Position numbers and translations under genes: made by a program. The notes beneath the pieces were generated by a model. The model did no database searches and was not told where the DNA came from. It was given only the letters and a program-made list of their open reading frames with translations. 64,000 bases of DNA from Synaphobranchus kaupii (Eukaryota > Chordata > Actinopteri > Anguilliformes > Synaphobranchidae), in the NCBI GenBank assembly GCA_029718625.1, contig JAINUF010000027.1, positions 2,526,676 to 2,590,675 on the forward strand, read 5' to 3'. Positions 53,569 to 64,000 of the stretch are shown here, piece after piece. The stretch's first letter is position 1. Each line of letters opens with the position of its first letter.

Positions 53569-55371
53569 TTCAATAGCTTCTGTGACATGTGACTAAGATG
53601 CCTCAAACCAACTGTAATGTTGTCAGATACATTCTCCAATTTACAAGCAATGCTTTTTCCAATTTTCCTTTTGTATATTTTAGAGGATTTATTCTTCGAA
53701 ATAAACACAATAAAATGTTAATAGTTTCTGTAACATGTGAACAAGACACCTCAAACCAAGTTGCCTGTTGTCAGAGACAGGATACCTCAAATCTACAACT
53801 GATTATTTTTCAAATTTTGCCTTTGTATATTTTAAAGGAATTTTTCTTCAAAATAAATACACTAAAATGTCAATAGTTTCTGTGTCATGTGACCAAGATA
53901 CCTCACAGCAAATTGACTGTTGTCAGAGAGAGTATAGCTCAAATTTCCCTCTTATGAATATATATTTTTTTATTTTTCTTCAAAATTAAAGCACTAAAAT
54001 TTCAATAGCTTCTGTGACATATGATGAAGACGCATGCCTCAAACCAATTTTAGTGTTGTCAAAGATGTTATAGCTCAAATACACAGTTGATTAATTTTTA
54101 AATTTTCCATTTGTAAATTTTGAATGAATTTTTCTTCAAATTTAAAATGCAACATTTCAATAGCTTCTGTGACATGTGACTAAGATGCCTCAAACCAACT
54201 GTAATGTTGTCAGATGCATTCTCCAATTTACAAGCAATGCTTTTTCCAATTTTCCTTTTGTAAATTTTAAATAGATTTTTATTCAAAATAAAAGCACTAA
54301 AATTTCAATAGCTTCTGTGACATATGATGAAGACGCATGCCTCAAACCAATTTTAGTGTTGTCAAAGATGTTATAGCTCAAATACACAGTTGATTAATTT
54401 TTTAATTTTCCATTTGTAAATTTTGAATGAATTTTTCTTCAAATTTAAAATGCAAACATTTCAATAGCTTCTGTGACATGTGACTAAGATGCCTCAAACC
54501 AACTGTAATGTTGTCAGATACATTCTCCAATTTACAAGCAATGCTTTTTCCAATTTTCCTTTTGTAAATTTTAAATAGATTTTTATTCAAAATAAAAGCA
54601 CTAAAATTTCAATAGCTTCTGTGACATATGATGAAGACGCATGCCTCAAACCAATTTTAGTGTTGTCAAAGTCATTATAGCTCAAATATACAGTTGATTA
54701 ATTTTTAAATTTTCCATTTGTAAATTTTGAATGAATTTTTTTTCAAATTTAAAATGCAAACATTTCAATAGTTTCTGTGACATGTGACTAAGATGCCTCA
54801 AACCAACTGTAATGTTGTCAGATACATTCTCCAATTTACAAGCAATGCTTTTTCCAATTTTCCTTTTGTAAATTTTAAATAGATTTTTATTCAAAATAAA
54901 AGCACTAAAATTTCAATAGCTTCTGTGACATATGATGAAGACGCATGCCTCAAACCAATTTCAGTGTTGTCAAAGACATTATAGCTCAAATATACAGTTG
55001 ATAATTTTTTTAATTTTCCATTTGTAAATTTTGAATGAATTTTTCTTCAAATTTAAAATGCAAACCTTTCAATAGCTTCTGTGACATGTGACTAAGATGC
55101 CTCAAACCAACTGTAATGTTGTCAGATACATTCTCCAATTTACAAGCAATGCTTTTTCCAATTTTCCTTTTGTAAATTTTAAATAGATTTTTATTCAAAA
55201 TAAAAGCACTAAAATTTCAATAGCTTCTGTGACATATGATGAAGACGCACGCCTCAAACCAATTTTAGTGTTGTCAAAGACATTATAGCTCAAATATACA
55301 GTTGATTAATTTTTAAATTTTCCATTTGTAAATTTTGAATCAATTTTTCTTCAAATTTAAAATGCAAACAT
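53569..55371 (+). repeat. Block 30: (A/C hybrid)DE-(BA)4-B, 1,803 bp
   Basis: The opening monomer 53,569-53,716 is A-type up to TTTTTCCAATTTTCC and C-type from TATATTTTAGAGG (about 53,673). The rest is an ordinary n=4 block. GAATCAATTTT near 55,338 is private. Confidence 0.91.
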
Positions 55372-57783
55372 TTCAATAGCTTCTGTGACATGTGACTAAG
55401 ATGCCTCAAACCAAATAATTTTGTCAGATACATTACTTCTCCAATTTACAAGCTATGCTTTTTGCAATTTTCCTTTTGTATATTTTAGAGGATTTATTCT
55501 TCGAAATAAACACAATAAAATGTTAATAGTTTCTGTAACATGTGAACAAGACACCTCAAACCAAGTTGCCTGTTGTCAGAGACAGGATACCTCAAATCTA
55601 CAACTGATTATTTTTCAAATTTTGCCTTTGTATATTTTAAAGGAATTTTTCTTCAAAATGAATACACTAAAATGTCAATAGTTTCTGTGTCATGTGACCA
55701 AGATACCTCACAGCAAATTGACTGTTGTCAGAGAGAGTATAGCTCAAATTTCCCTCTTATGAATATATATTTTTTATTTTTCTTCAAAATTAAAGCACTA
55801 AAATTTCAATAGCTTCTGTGACATATGATGAAGACGCATGCCTCAAACCAATTTTAGTGTTGTCAAAGATGTTATAGCTCAAATACACAGTTGATTAATT
55901 TTTAAATTTTCCATTTGTAAATTTTGAATGAATTTTTCTTCAAATTTAAAATGCAACATTTCAATAGCTTCTGTGACATGTGACTAAGATGCCTCAAACC
56001 AACTGTAATGTTGTCAGATGCATTCTCCAATTTACAAGCAATGCTTTTTCCAATTTTCCTTTTGTAAATTTTAAATAGATTTTTATTCAAAATAAAAGCA
56101 CTAAAATTTCAATAGCTTCTGTGACATATGATGAAGACGCATGCCTCAAACCAATTTTAGTGTTGTCAAAGATGTTATAGCTCAAATACACAGTTGATTA
56201 ATTTTTAAATTTTCCATTTGTAAATTTTGAATGAATTTTTCTTCAAATTTAAAATGCAAACATTTCAATAGCTTCTGTGACATGTGACTAAGATGCCTCA
56301 AACCAACTGTAATGTTGTCAGATACATTCTCCAATTTACAAGCAATGCTTTTTCCAATTTTCCTTTTGTAAATTTTAAATAGATTTTTATTCAAAATAAA
56401 AGCACTAAAATTTCAATAGCTTCTGTGACATATGATGAAGACGCATGCCTCAAACCAATTTTAGTGTTGTCAAAGTCATTATAGCTCAAATATACAGTTG
56501 ATTAATTTTTAAATTTTCCATTTGTAAATTTTGAATGAATTTTTTTTCAAATTTAAAATGCAAACATTTCAATAGTTTCTGTGACATGTGACTAAGATGC
56601 CTCAAACCAACTGTAATGTTGTCAGATACATTCTCCAATTTACAAGCAATGCTTTTTCCAATTTTCCTTTTGTAAATTTTAAATAGATTTTTATTCAAAA
56701 TAAAAGCACTAAAATTTCAATAGCTTCTGTGACATATGATGAAGACGCATGCCTCAAACCAATTTCAGTGTTGTCAAAGACATTATAGCTCAAATATACA
56801 GTTGATAATTTTTTTAATTTTCCATTTGTAAATTTTGAATGAATTTTTCTTCAAATTTAAAATGCAAACCTTTCAATAGCTTCTGTGACATGTGACTAAG
56901 ATGCCTCAAACCAACTGTAATGTTGTCAGATACATTCTCCAATTTACAAGCAATGCTTTTCCCAATTTTCCTTTTGTAAATTTTAAATAGATTTTTATTC
57001 AAAATAAAAGCACTAAAATTTCAATAGCTTCTGTGACATATGATGAAGACGCATGCCTCAAACCAATTTTAGTCTTGTCAAAGATGTTATAGCTCAAATA
57101 CACAGTTGATTAATTTTTAAATTTTCCATTTGTAAATTTTGAATGAATTTTTTTTCAAATTTAAAATGCAAACATTTCAATAGTTTCTGTGACATGTGAC
57201 TAAGATGCCTCAAACCAACTGTAATGTTGTCAGATACATTCTCCAATTTACAAGCAATGCTTTTTCCAATTTTCCTTTTGTAAATTTTAAATAGATTTTT
57301 ATTCAAAATAAAAGCACTAAAATTTCAATAGCTTCTGTGACATATGATGAAGACGCATGCCTCAAACCAATTTCAGTGTTGTCAAAGACATTATAGCTCA
57401 AATATACAGTTGATAAATTTTTTAATTTTCCATTTGTAAATTTTGAATGAATTTTTCTTCAAATTTAAAATGCAAACCTTTCAATAGCTTCTGTGACATG
57501 TGACTAAGATGCCTCAAACCAACTGTAATGTTGTCAGATACATTCTCCAATTTACAAGCAATGCTTTTTCCAATTTTCCTTTTGTAAATTTTAAATAGAT
57601 TTTTATTCAAAATAAAAGCACTAAAATTTCAATAGCTTCTGTGACATATGATGAAGACGCACGCCTCAAACCAATTTTAGTGTTGTCAAAGACATTATAG
57701 CTCAAATATACAGTTGATTAATTTTAAAATTTTCCATTTGTAAATTTTGAATGAATTTTTCTTCAAATTTAAAATGCAAACAT
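55372..57783 (+). repeat. Block 31: CDE-(BA)6-B, 2,412 bp
   Basis: An n=6 block that is not the HOR n=6 class: it has the first-B GCAACAT deletion of n=5 blocks and appears to be an n=5 block with one added dimer. AGTCTTGTC at about 57,071 is a rare marker that recurs at 59,483 and 61,002. AAAATGAATACAC near 55,657 is private. Confidence 0.91.
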
Positions 57784-59800
57784 TTCAATAGCTTCTGTGA
57801 CATGTGACTAAGATGCCTCAAACCAAATAATTTTGTCAGATACATTACTTCTCCAATTTACAAGCTATGCTTTTTGCAATTTTCCTTTTGTATATTTTAG
57901 AGGATTTATTCTTCGAAATAAACACAATAAAATGTTAATAGTTTCTGTAACATGTGAACAAGACACCTCAAACCAAGTTGCCTGTTGTCAGAGACAGGAT
58001 ACCTCAAATCTACAACTGATTATTTTTCAAATTTTGCCTTTGTATATTTTAAAGGAATTTTTCTTCAAAATAAATACACTAAAATGTCAATAGTTTCTGT
58101 GTCATGTGACCAAGATACCTCACAGCAAATTGACTGTTGTCAGAGAGAGTATAGCTCAAATTTCCCTCTTATGAATATATATTTTTTATTTTTCTTCAAA
58201 ATTAAAGCACTAAAATTTCAATAGCTTCTGTGACATATGATGAAGACGCATGCCTCAAACCAATTTTAGTGTTGTCAAAGATGTTATAGCTCAAATACAC
58301 AGTTGATTAATTTTTAAATTTTCCATTTGTAAATTTTGAATGAATTTTTCTTCAAATTTAAAATGCAACATTTCAATAGCTTCTGTGACATGTGACTAAG
58401 ATGCCTCAAACCAACTGTAATGTTGTCAGATGCATTCTCCAATTTACAAGCAATGCTTTTTCCAATTTTCCTTTTGTAAATTTTAAATAGATTTTTATTC
58501 AAAATAAAAGCACTAAAATTTCAATAGCTTCTGTGACATATGATGAAGACGCAAGCCTCAAACCAATTTTAGTGTTGTCAAAGATGTTATAGCTCAAATA
58601 CACAGTTGATTAATTTTTAAATTTTCCATTTGTAAATTTTGAATGAATTTTTCTTCAAATTTAAAATGCAAACATTTCAATAGCTTCTGTGACATGTGAC
58701 TAAGATGCCTCAAACCAACTGTAATGTTGTCAGATACATTCTCCAATTTACAAGCAATGCTTTTTCCAATTTTCCTTTTGTAAATTTTAAATAGATTTTT
58801 ATTCAAAATAAAAGCACTAAAATTTCAATAGCTTCTGTGACATATGATGAAGACGCATGCCTCAAACCAATTTTAGTGTTGTCAAAGTCATTATAGCTCA
58901 AATATACAGTTGATTAATTTTTAAATTTTCCATTTGTAAATTTTGAATGAATTTTTTTTCAAATTTAAAATGCAAACATTTCAATAGTTTCTGTGACATG
59001 TGACTAAGATGCCTCAAACCAACTGTAATGTTGTCAGATACATTCTCCAATTTACAAGCAATGCTTTTTCCAATTTTCCTTTTGTAAATTTTAAATAGAT
59101 TTTTATTCAAAATAAAAGCACTAAAATTTCAATAGCTTCTGTGACATATGATGAAGACGCATGCCTCAAACCAATTTCAGTGTTGTCAAAGACATTATAG
59201 CTCAAATATACAGTTGATAATTTTTTTAATTTTCCATTTGTAAATTTTGAATGAATTTTTCTTCAAATTTAAAATGCAAACCTTTCAATAGCTTCTGTGA
59301 CATGTGACTAAGATGCCTCAAACCAACTGTAATGTTGTCAGATACATTCTCCAATTTACAAGCAATGCTTTTTCCAATTTTCCTTTTGTAAATTTTAAAT
59401 AGATTTTTATTCAAAATAAAAGCACTAAAATTTCAATAGCTTCTGTGACATATGATGAAGACGCATGCCTCAAACCAATTTTAGTCTTGTCAAAGATGTT
59501 ATAGCTCAAATACACAGTTGATTAATTTTTAAATTTTCCATTTGTAAATTTTGAATGAATTTTTTTTCAAATTTAAAATGCAAACATTTCAATAGTTTCT
59601 GTGACATGTGACTAAGATGCCTCAAACCAACTGTAATGTTGTCAGATACATTCTCCAATTTACAAGCAATGCTTTTTCCAATTTTCCTTTTGTAAATTTT
59701 AAATAGATTTTTATTCAAAATAAAAGCACTAAAATTTCAATAGCTTCTGTGACATATGATGAAGACGCATGCCTCAAACCAATATTAGTGTTGTCAAAGA
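55372..59800 (+). repeat. Tandem duplication, period 2,412 bp
   Basis: Block 31 and the first part of block 32 correspond at +2,412 over at least six dimers, including AGTCTTGTC at about 57,071 and 59,483. Confidence 0.88.
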
Positions 59801-61300
59801 TGTTATAGCTCAAATACACAGTTGATTAATTTTTAAATTTTCCATTTGTAAATTTTGAATGAATTTTTCTTCAAATTTAAAATGCAACATTTCAATAGCT
59901 TCTGTGACATGTGACTAAGATGCCTCAAACCAACTGTAATGTTGTCAGATGCATTCTCCAATTTACAAGCAATGCTTTTTCCAATTTTCCTTTTGTAAAT
60001 TTTAAATAGATTTTTATTCAAAATAAAAGCACTAAAATTTCAATAGCTTCTGTGACATATGATGAAGACGCATGCCTCAAACCAATTTTAGTGTTGTCAA
60101 AGATGTTATAGCTCAAATACACAGTTGATTAATTTTTAAATTTTCCATTTGTAAATTTTGAATGAATTTTTCTTCAAATTTAAAATGCAAACATTTCAAT
60201 AGCTTCTGTGACATGTGACTAAGATGCCTCAAACCAACTGTAATGTTGTCAGATACATTCTCCAATTTACAAGCAATGCTTTTTCCAATTTTCCTTTTGT
60301 AAATTTTAAATAGATTTTTATTCAAAATAAAAGCACTAAAATTTCAATAGCTTCTGTGACATATGATGAAGACGCATGCCTCAAACCAATTTTAGTGTTG
60401 TCAAAGTCATTATAGCTCAAATATACAGTTGATTAATTTTTAAATTTTCCATTTGTAAATTTTGAATGAATTTTTTTTCAAATTTAAAATGCAAACATTT
60501 CAATAGTTTCTGTGACATGTGACTAAGATGCCTCAAACCAACTGTAATGTTGTCAGATACATTCTCCAATTTACAAGCAATGCTTTTTCCAATTTTCCTT
60601 TTGTAAATTTTAAATAGATTTTTATTCAAAATAAAAGCACTAAAATTTCAATAGCTTCTGTGACATATGATGAAGACGCATGCCTCAAACCAATTTCAGT
60701 GTTGTCAAAGACATTATAGCTCAAATATACAGTTGATAATTTTTTTAATTTTCCATTTGTAAATTTTGAATGAATTTTTCTTCAAATTTAAAATGCAAAC
60801 CTTTCAATAGCTTCTGTGACATGTGACTAAGATGCCTCAAACCAACTGTAATGTTGTCAGATACATTCTCCAATTTACAAGCAATGCTTTTTCCAATTTT
60901 CCTTTTGTAAATTTTAAATAGATTTTTATTCAAAATAAAAGCACTAAAATTTCAATAGCTTCTGTGACATATGATGAAGACGCATGCCTCAAACCAATTT
61001 TAGTCTTGTCAAAGATGTTATAGCTCAAATACACAGTTGATTAATTTTTAAATTTTCCATTTGTAAATTTTGAATGAATTTTTTTTCAAATTTAAAATGC
61101 AAACATTTCAATAGTTTCTGTGACATGTGACTAAGATGCCTCAAACCAACTGTAATGTTGTCAGATACATTCTCCAATTTACAAGCAATGCTTTTTCCAA
61201 TTTTCCTTTTGTAAATTTTAAATAGATTTTTATTCAAAATAAAAGCACTAAAATTTCAATAGCTTCTGTGACATATGATGAAGACGCATGCCTCAAACCA
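58250..61300 (+). repeat. Tandem duplication, period 1,519 bp (5 dimers minus 1 nt)
   Basis: Five consecutive dimers of block 32 repeat at +1,519. The shared AATATTAGTG variant lies at 59,781 and 61,300, and AGTCTTGTC at about 59,483 and 61,002. It is nested within the product of the 2,412-bp duplication. Confidence 0.88.
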
Positions 61301-61643
61301 ATATTAGTGTTGTCAAAGATGTTATAGCTCAAATACACAGTTGATTAATTTTTAAATTTTCCATTTGTAAATTTTGAATGAATTTTTCTTCAAATTTAAA
61401 ATGCAAACATTTCAATAGCTTCTGTGACATGTGACTAAGATGCCTCAAACCAACTGTAATGTTGTCAGATGCATTCTCCAATTTACAAGCAATGCTTTTT
61501 CCAATGTTCCTTTTGTAAATTTTAAATAGATTTTTATTCAAAATAAAAGCACTAAAATTTCAATAGATTCTGTGACATATGATGAAGACGCATGCCTCAA
61601 ACCAATTTTAGTGTTGTCAAAGTCATTATAGCTCAAATATACA

Positions 61644-61758
61644 ACTGGTTTGAGGCATCTTAGTCACATGTCACAGAAGCTATTGAAATGTTTGCATTTT
61701 AAATTTGAAGAAAAATTCATTTAAAATTTACAAACGGAAATTTTAAAAATTAATCAAC
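61644..61758 (-). repeat. 115-bp inverted satellite fragment
   Basis: The only minus-oriented satellite in the window. It replaces the two bases GT of CAAATATACA-GT-TGATTAAT inside a B monomer. Read on the minus strand it runs from TTGATTAATTTTT through CCGTTTG, the end of B, and into the A monomer as far as GATGCCTCAAACCA. Confidence 0.93.
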
Positions 61759-61869
61759 TGATTAATTTTTAAAATTTCCGTTTGTAAATTTTAAATGAAT
61801 TTTTCTTCAAATTTAAAATGCAAACATTTCAATAGCTTCTGTGACATGTGACTAAGATCCCTCAAACCA
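61646..61869. repeat. Near-perfect palindrome with 2-nt spacer
   Basis: Left arm 61,646-61,756, spacer AC at 61,757-61,758, right arm 61,759-61,869. The arms pair over about 111 bp with one mismatch seen (C at 61,656 against C at 61,859; GATGCC on one arm, GATCCC on the other). Both arms share TTTTTAAAATTTCC, a form I do not see elsewhere in the window. Confidence 0.93.
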
Positions 61870-62131
61870 ACTGTAATGTTGTCAGATACATTCTCCAATT
61901 TACAAGCAATGCTTTTTCAAATTTTCCTTTTGTAAATTTTAAATAGATTTTTATTCAAAATAAAAGCACTAAAATTTCAATAGCTTCTGTGACATATGAT
62001 GAAGACGCACGCCTCAAACCAATTTTAGTGTTGTCAAAGACATTATAGCTCAAATATACAGTTGATTAATTTTTAAATTTTCCATTTGTAAATTTTGAAT
62101 GAATTTTTCTTCAAATTTAAAATGCAAACAT

Positions 62132-64000
62132 TTCAATAGCTTCTGTGACATGTGACTAAGATGCCTCAAACCAAATAATTTTGTCAGATACATTACTTCT
62201 CCAATTTACAAGCTATGCTTTTTGCAATTTTCCTTTTGTATATTTTAGAGGATTTATTCTTCGAAATAAACACAATAAAATGTTAATAGTTTCTGTAACA
62301 TGTGAACAAGACACCTCAAACCAAGTTGCCTGTTGTCAGAGACAGGATACCTCAAATCTACAACTGATTATTTTTCAAATTTTGCCTTTGTATATTTTAA
62401 AGGAATTTTTCTTCAAAATAAATACACTAAAATGTCAATAGTTTCTGTGTCATGTGACCAAGATACCTCACAGCAAATTGACTGTTGTCAAAGAGAGTAT
62501 AGCTCAAATTTCCCTCTTATGAATATATATTTTTTATTTTTCTTCAAAATTAAAGCACTAAAATTTCAATAGCTTCTGTGACATATGATGAAGACGCATG
62601 CCTCAAACCAATTTTAGTGTTGTCAAAGATGTTATAGCTCAAATACACAGTTGATTAATTTTTAAATTTTCCATTTGTAAATTTTGAATGAATTTTTCTT
62701 CAAATTTAAAATGCAACATTTCAATAGCTTCTGTGACATGTGACTAAGATGCCTCAAACCAACTGTAATGTTGTCAGATGCATTCTCCAATTTACAAGCA
62801 ATGCTTTTTCCAATTTTACTTTTGTAAATTTTAAATAGATTTTTATTCAAAATAAAAGCACTAAAATTTCAATAGCTTCTGTGACATATGATGAAGACGC
62901 ATGCCTCAAACCAATTTTAGTGTTGTCAAAGATGTTATAGCTCAAATACACAGTTGATTAATTTTTAAATTTTCCATTTGTAAATTTTGAATGAATTTTT
63001 CTTCAAATTTAAAATGCAAACATTTCAATAGCTTCTGTGACATGTGACTAAGATGCCTCAAACCAACTGTAATGTTGTCAGATACATTCTCCAATTTACA
63101 AGCAATGCTTTTTCCAATTTTCCTTTTGTAAATTTTAAATAGATTTTTATTCAAAATAAAAGCACTAAAATTTCAATAGCTTCTGTGACATATGATGAAG
63201 ACGCATGCCTCAAACCAATTTTAGTGTTGTCAAAGTCATTATAGCTCAAATATACAGTTGATTAATTTTTAAATTTTCCATTTGTAAATTTTGAATGCAT
63301 TTTTTTTCAAATTTAAAATGCAAACATTTCAATAGTTTCTGTGACATGTGACTAAGATGCCTCAAACCAACTGTAATGTTGTCAGATACATTCTCCAATT
63401 TACAAGCAATGCTTTTTCCAATTTTCCTTTTGTAAATTTTAAATAGATTTTTATTCAAAATAAAAGCACTAAAATTTCAATAGCTTCTGTGACATATGAT
63501 GAAGACGCATGCCTCAAACCAATTTCAGTGTTGTCAAAGACATTATAGCTCAAATATACAGTTGATAATTTTTTTAATTTTCCATTTGTAAATTTTGAAT
63601 GAATTTTTCTTCAAATTTAAAATGCAAACCTTTCAATAGCTTCTGTGACATGTGACTAAGATGCCTCAAACCAACTGTAATGTTGTCAGATACATTCTCC
63701 AATTTACAAGCAATGCTTTTTCCAATTTTCCTTTTGTAAATTTTAAATAGATTTTTATTCAAAATAAAAGCACTAAAATTTCAATAGCTTCTGTGACATA
63801 TGATGAAGACGCATGCCTCAAACCAATTTTAGTGTTGTCAAAGATGTTATAGCTCAAATACACAGTTGATTAATTTTTAAATTTTCCATTTGTAAATTTT
63901 GAATGAATTTTTCTTCAAATTTAAAATGCAAACATTTCAATAGCTTCTGTGACATGTGACTAAGATGCCTCAAACCAACTGTAATGTTGTCAGATGCATT
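62132..64000 (+). repeat. Block 33 (partial): CDE-(BA)4 and more
   Basis: Cassette followed by at least four dimers; the window ends inside the A monomer of the fifth dimer, so n is at least 5. Private changes include GTCAAAGAGAG near 62,488, CCAATTTTAC near 62,811 and GAATGCATTTT near 63,294. Confidence 0.9.

Larger units (their letters stand above)
57784..62131 (+). repeat. Block 32: amplified CDE-(BA)12-B with inverted insert, 4,348 bp
   Basis: Longest block in the window: twelve A monomers can be counted between cassettes. It grew by the 2,412-bp and 1,519-bp duplications. The B monomer starting at 61,559 is interrupted at 61,644 by a 115-bp inverted piece. The expected length of 12 dimers plus a net 113 bp, minus three known 1-nt deletions, matches the observed spacing. 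Confidence 0.91.
1..64000. repeat. Multi-layer higher-order satellite array filling the window
   Basis: Five related monomers (A 148, B 156, C 150, D 152, E about 131-132 bp) tile the window without gaps. Each begins with a TTCAATAG-like word followed by TTCTGT, a CATRTG hexamer, a CCTCAAACCAA-like box and TTGTC, then an AT-rich second half around TTTGTAAATTTT. B-A dimers (304 bp) form runs broken by 434-bp C-D-E cassettes. The window starts inside a D-type monomer and ends inside an A monomer, so the array extends both ways. No stretch over 300 bp is non-satellite and no gene was found. Role is inferred only: length and organisation resemble centromeric satellites, but nothing in the sequence proves centromere function. 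Confidence 0.97.

Noticed and set aside
53589..53876. 95-codon open frame, the longest in the window
   Set aside because: It exists only because the A/C deletion joint fused an A frame to a cassette frame; it is unique to this rearrangement.
61646..61869. Terminal inverted repeats of a transposon or MITE
   Set aside because: Both arms are satellite sequence with a 2-nt spacer; there is no foreign interior and no target-site duplication.
1..64000. CRISPR array
   Set aside because: Repeats are regular, but there are no unique spacers: the whole unit repeats, and units are about 150-304 bp long.
1..64000. rRNA, tRNA or telomeric repeats
   Set aside because: No GC-rich conserved rRNA blocks, no tRNA-like box A and box B pairs, and no short G-rich telomere units were seen in any part read.

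Overview
The whole 64 kb window is one uninterrupted, AT-rich tandem satellite array from a eukaryotic genome. I find no protein-coding gene, RNA gene, transposon or unique sequence. Every base can be assigned to one of five related monomers of about 132-156 bp. I call them A (148 bp), B (156 bp), C (150 bp), D (152 bp) and E (about 131-132 bp). All run head to tail in one orientation, apart from a single 115-bp inverted piece near 61.7 kb. Monomer length near one nucleosome core, head-to-tail order and several layers of periodicity fit a centromeric or pericentromeric satellite. The sequence does not identify the species, and I see no CENP-B box. Variation at CpG sites (CG/TG/CA at the same position) suggests a host that methylates cytosine in its germ line.

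Layout: the basic period is the 304-bp B-A dimer. Runs of n dimers are separated by a 434-bp C-D-E cassette, giving blocks of the form CDE-(BA)n-B. The window holds 33 blocks, two of them cut by the window ends. In the best-ordered part (13.6-40.5 kb) blocks follow n = 3, 4, 5, 6, 4 and then restart. This makes a higher-order repeat (HOR) of 9,475 bp and 63 monomers. The n=3 block opens with a variant C' monomer, and the last n=4 block lacks its terminal B. A complete 9,475-bp unit plus a truncated 4,649-bp unit form a 14,124-bp super-unit that occurs twice in tandem (about 13.13-27.25 and 27.25-41.38 kb). The hybrid unit at the join is visible.

Region by region: 1-5.2 kb is a colinear copy of the HOR (offset 13,840). 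5.2-14.4 kb contains an expanded n=7 block and a very recent 4,062-bp tandem duplication. 13.6-41.4 kb is the paired super-unit. 41.3-48.3 kb is locally reshuffled, with a 1,806-bp duplication. 44.4-53.4 kb is colinear with 1.2-10.3 kb at a constant offset of 43,158. 52.7-53.6 kb carries a 610-bp deletion that made an A/C hybrid monomer. 55.4-61.5 kb has nested duplications of 2,412 and 1,519 bp, followed by a near-perfect 110-bp-arm palindrome.

The window is best read as a record of satellite evolution by unequal exchange, local duplication, gene conversion and one fold-back event. Short open frames of 62-95 codons recur on both strands. I judge them by-products of the repeat, because 1-nt indels shift them without consequence.
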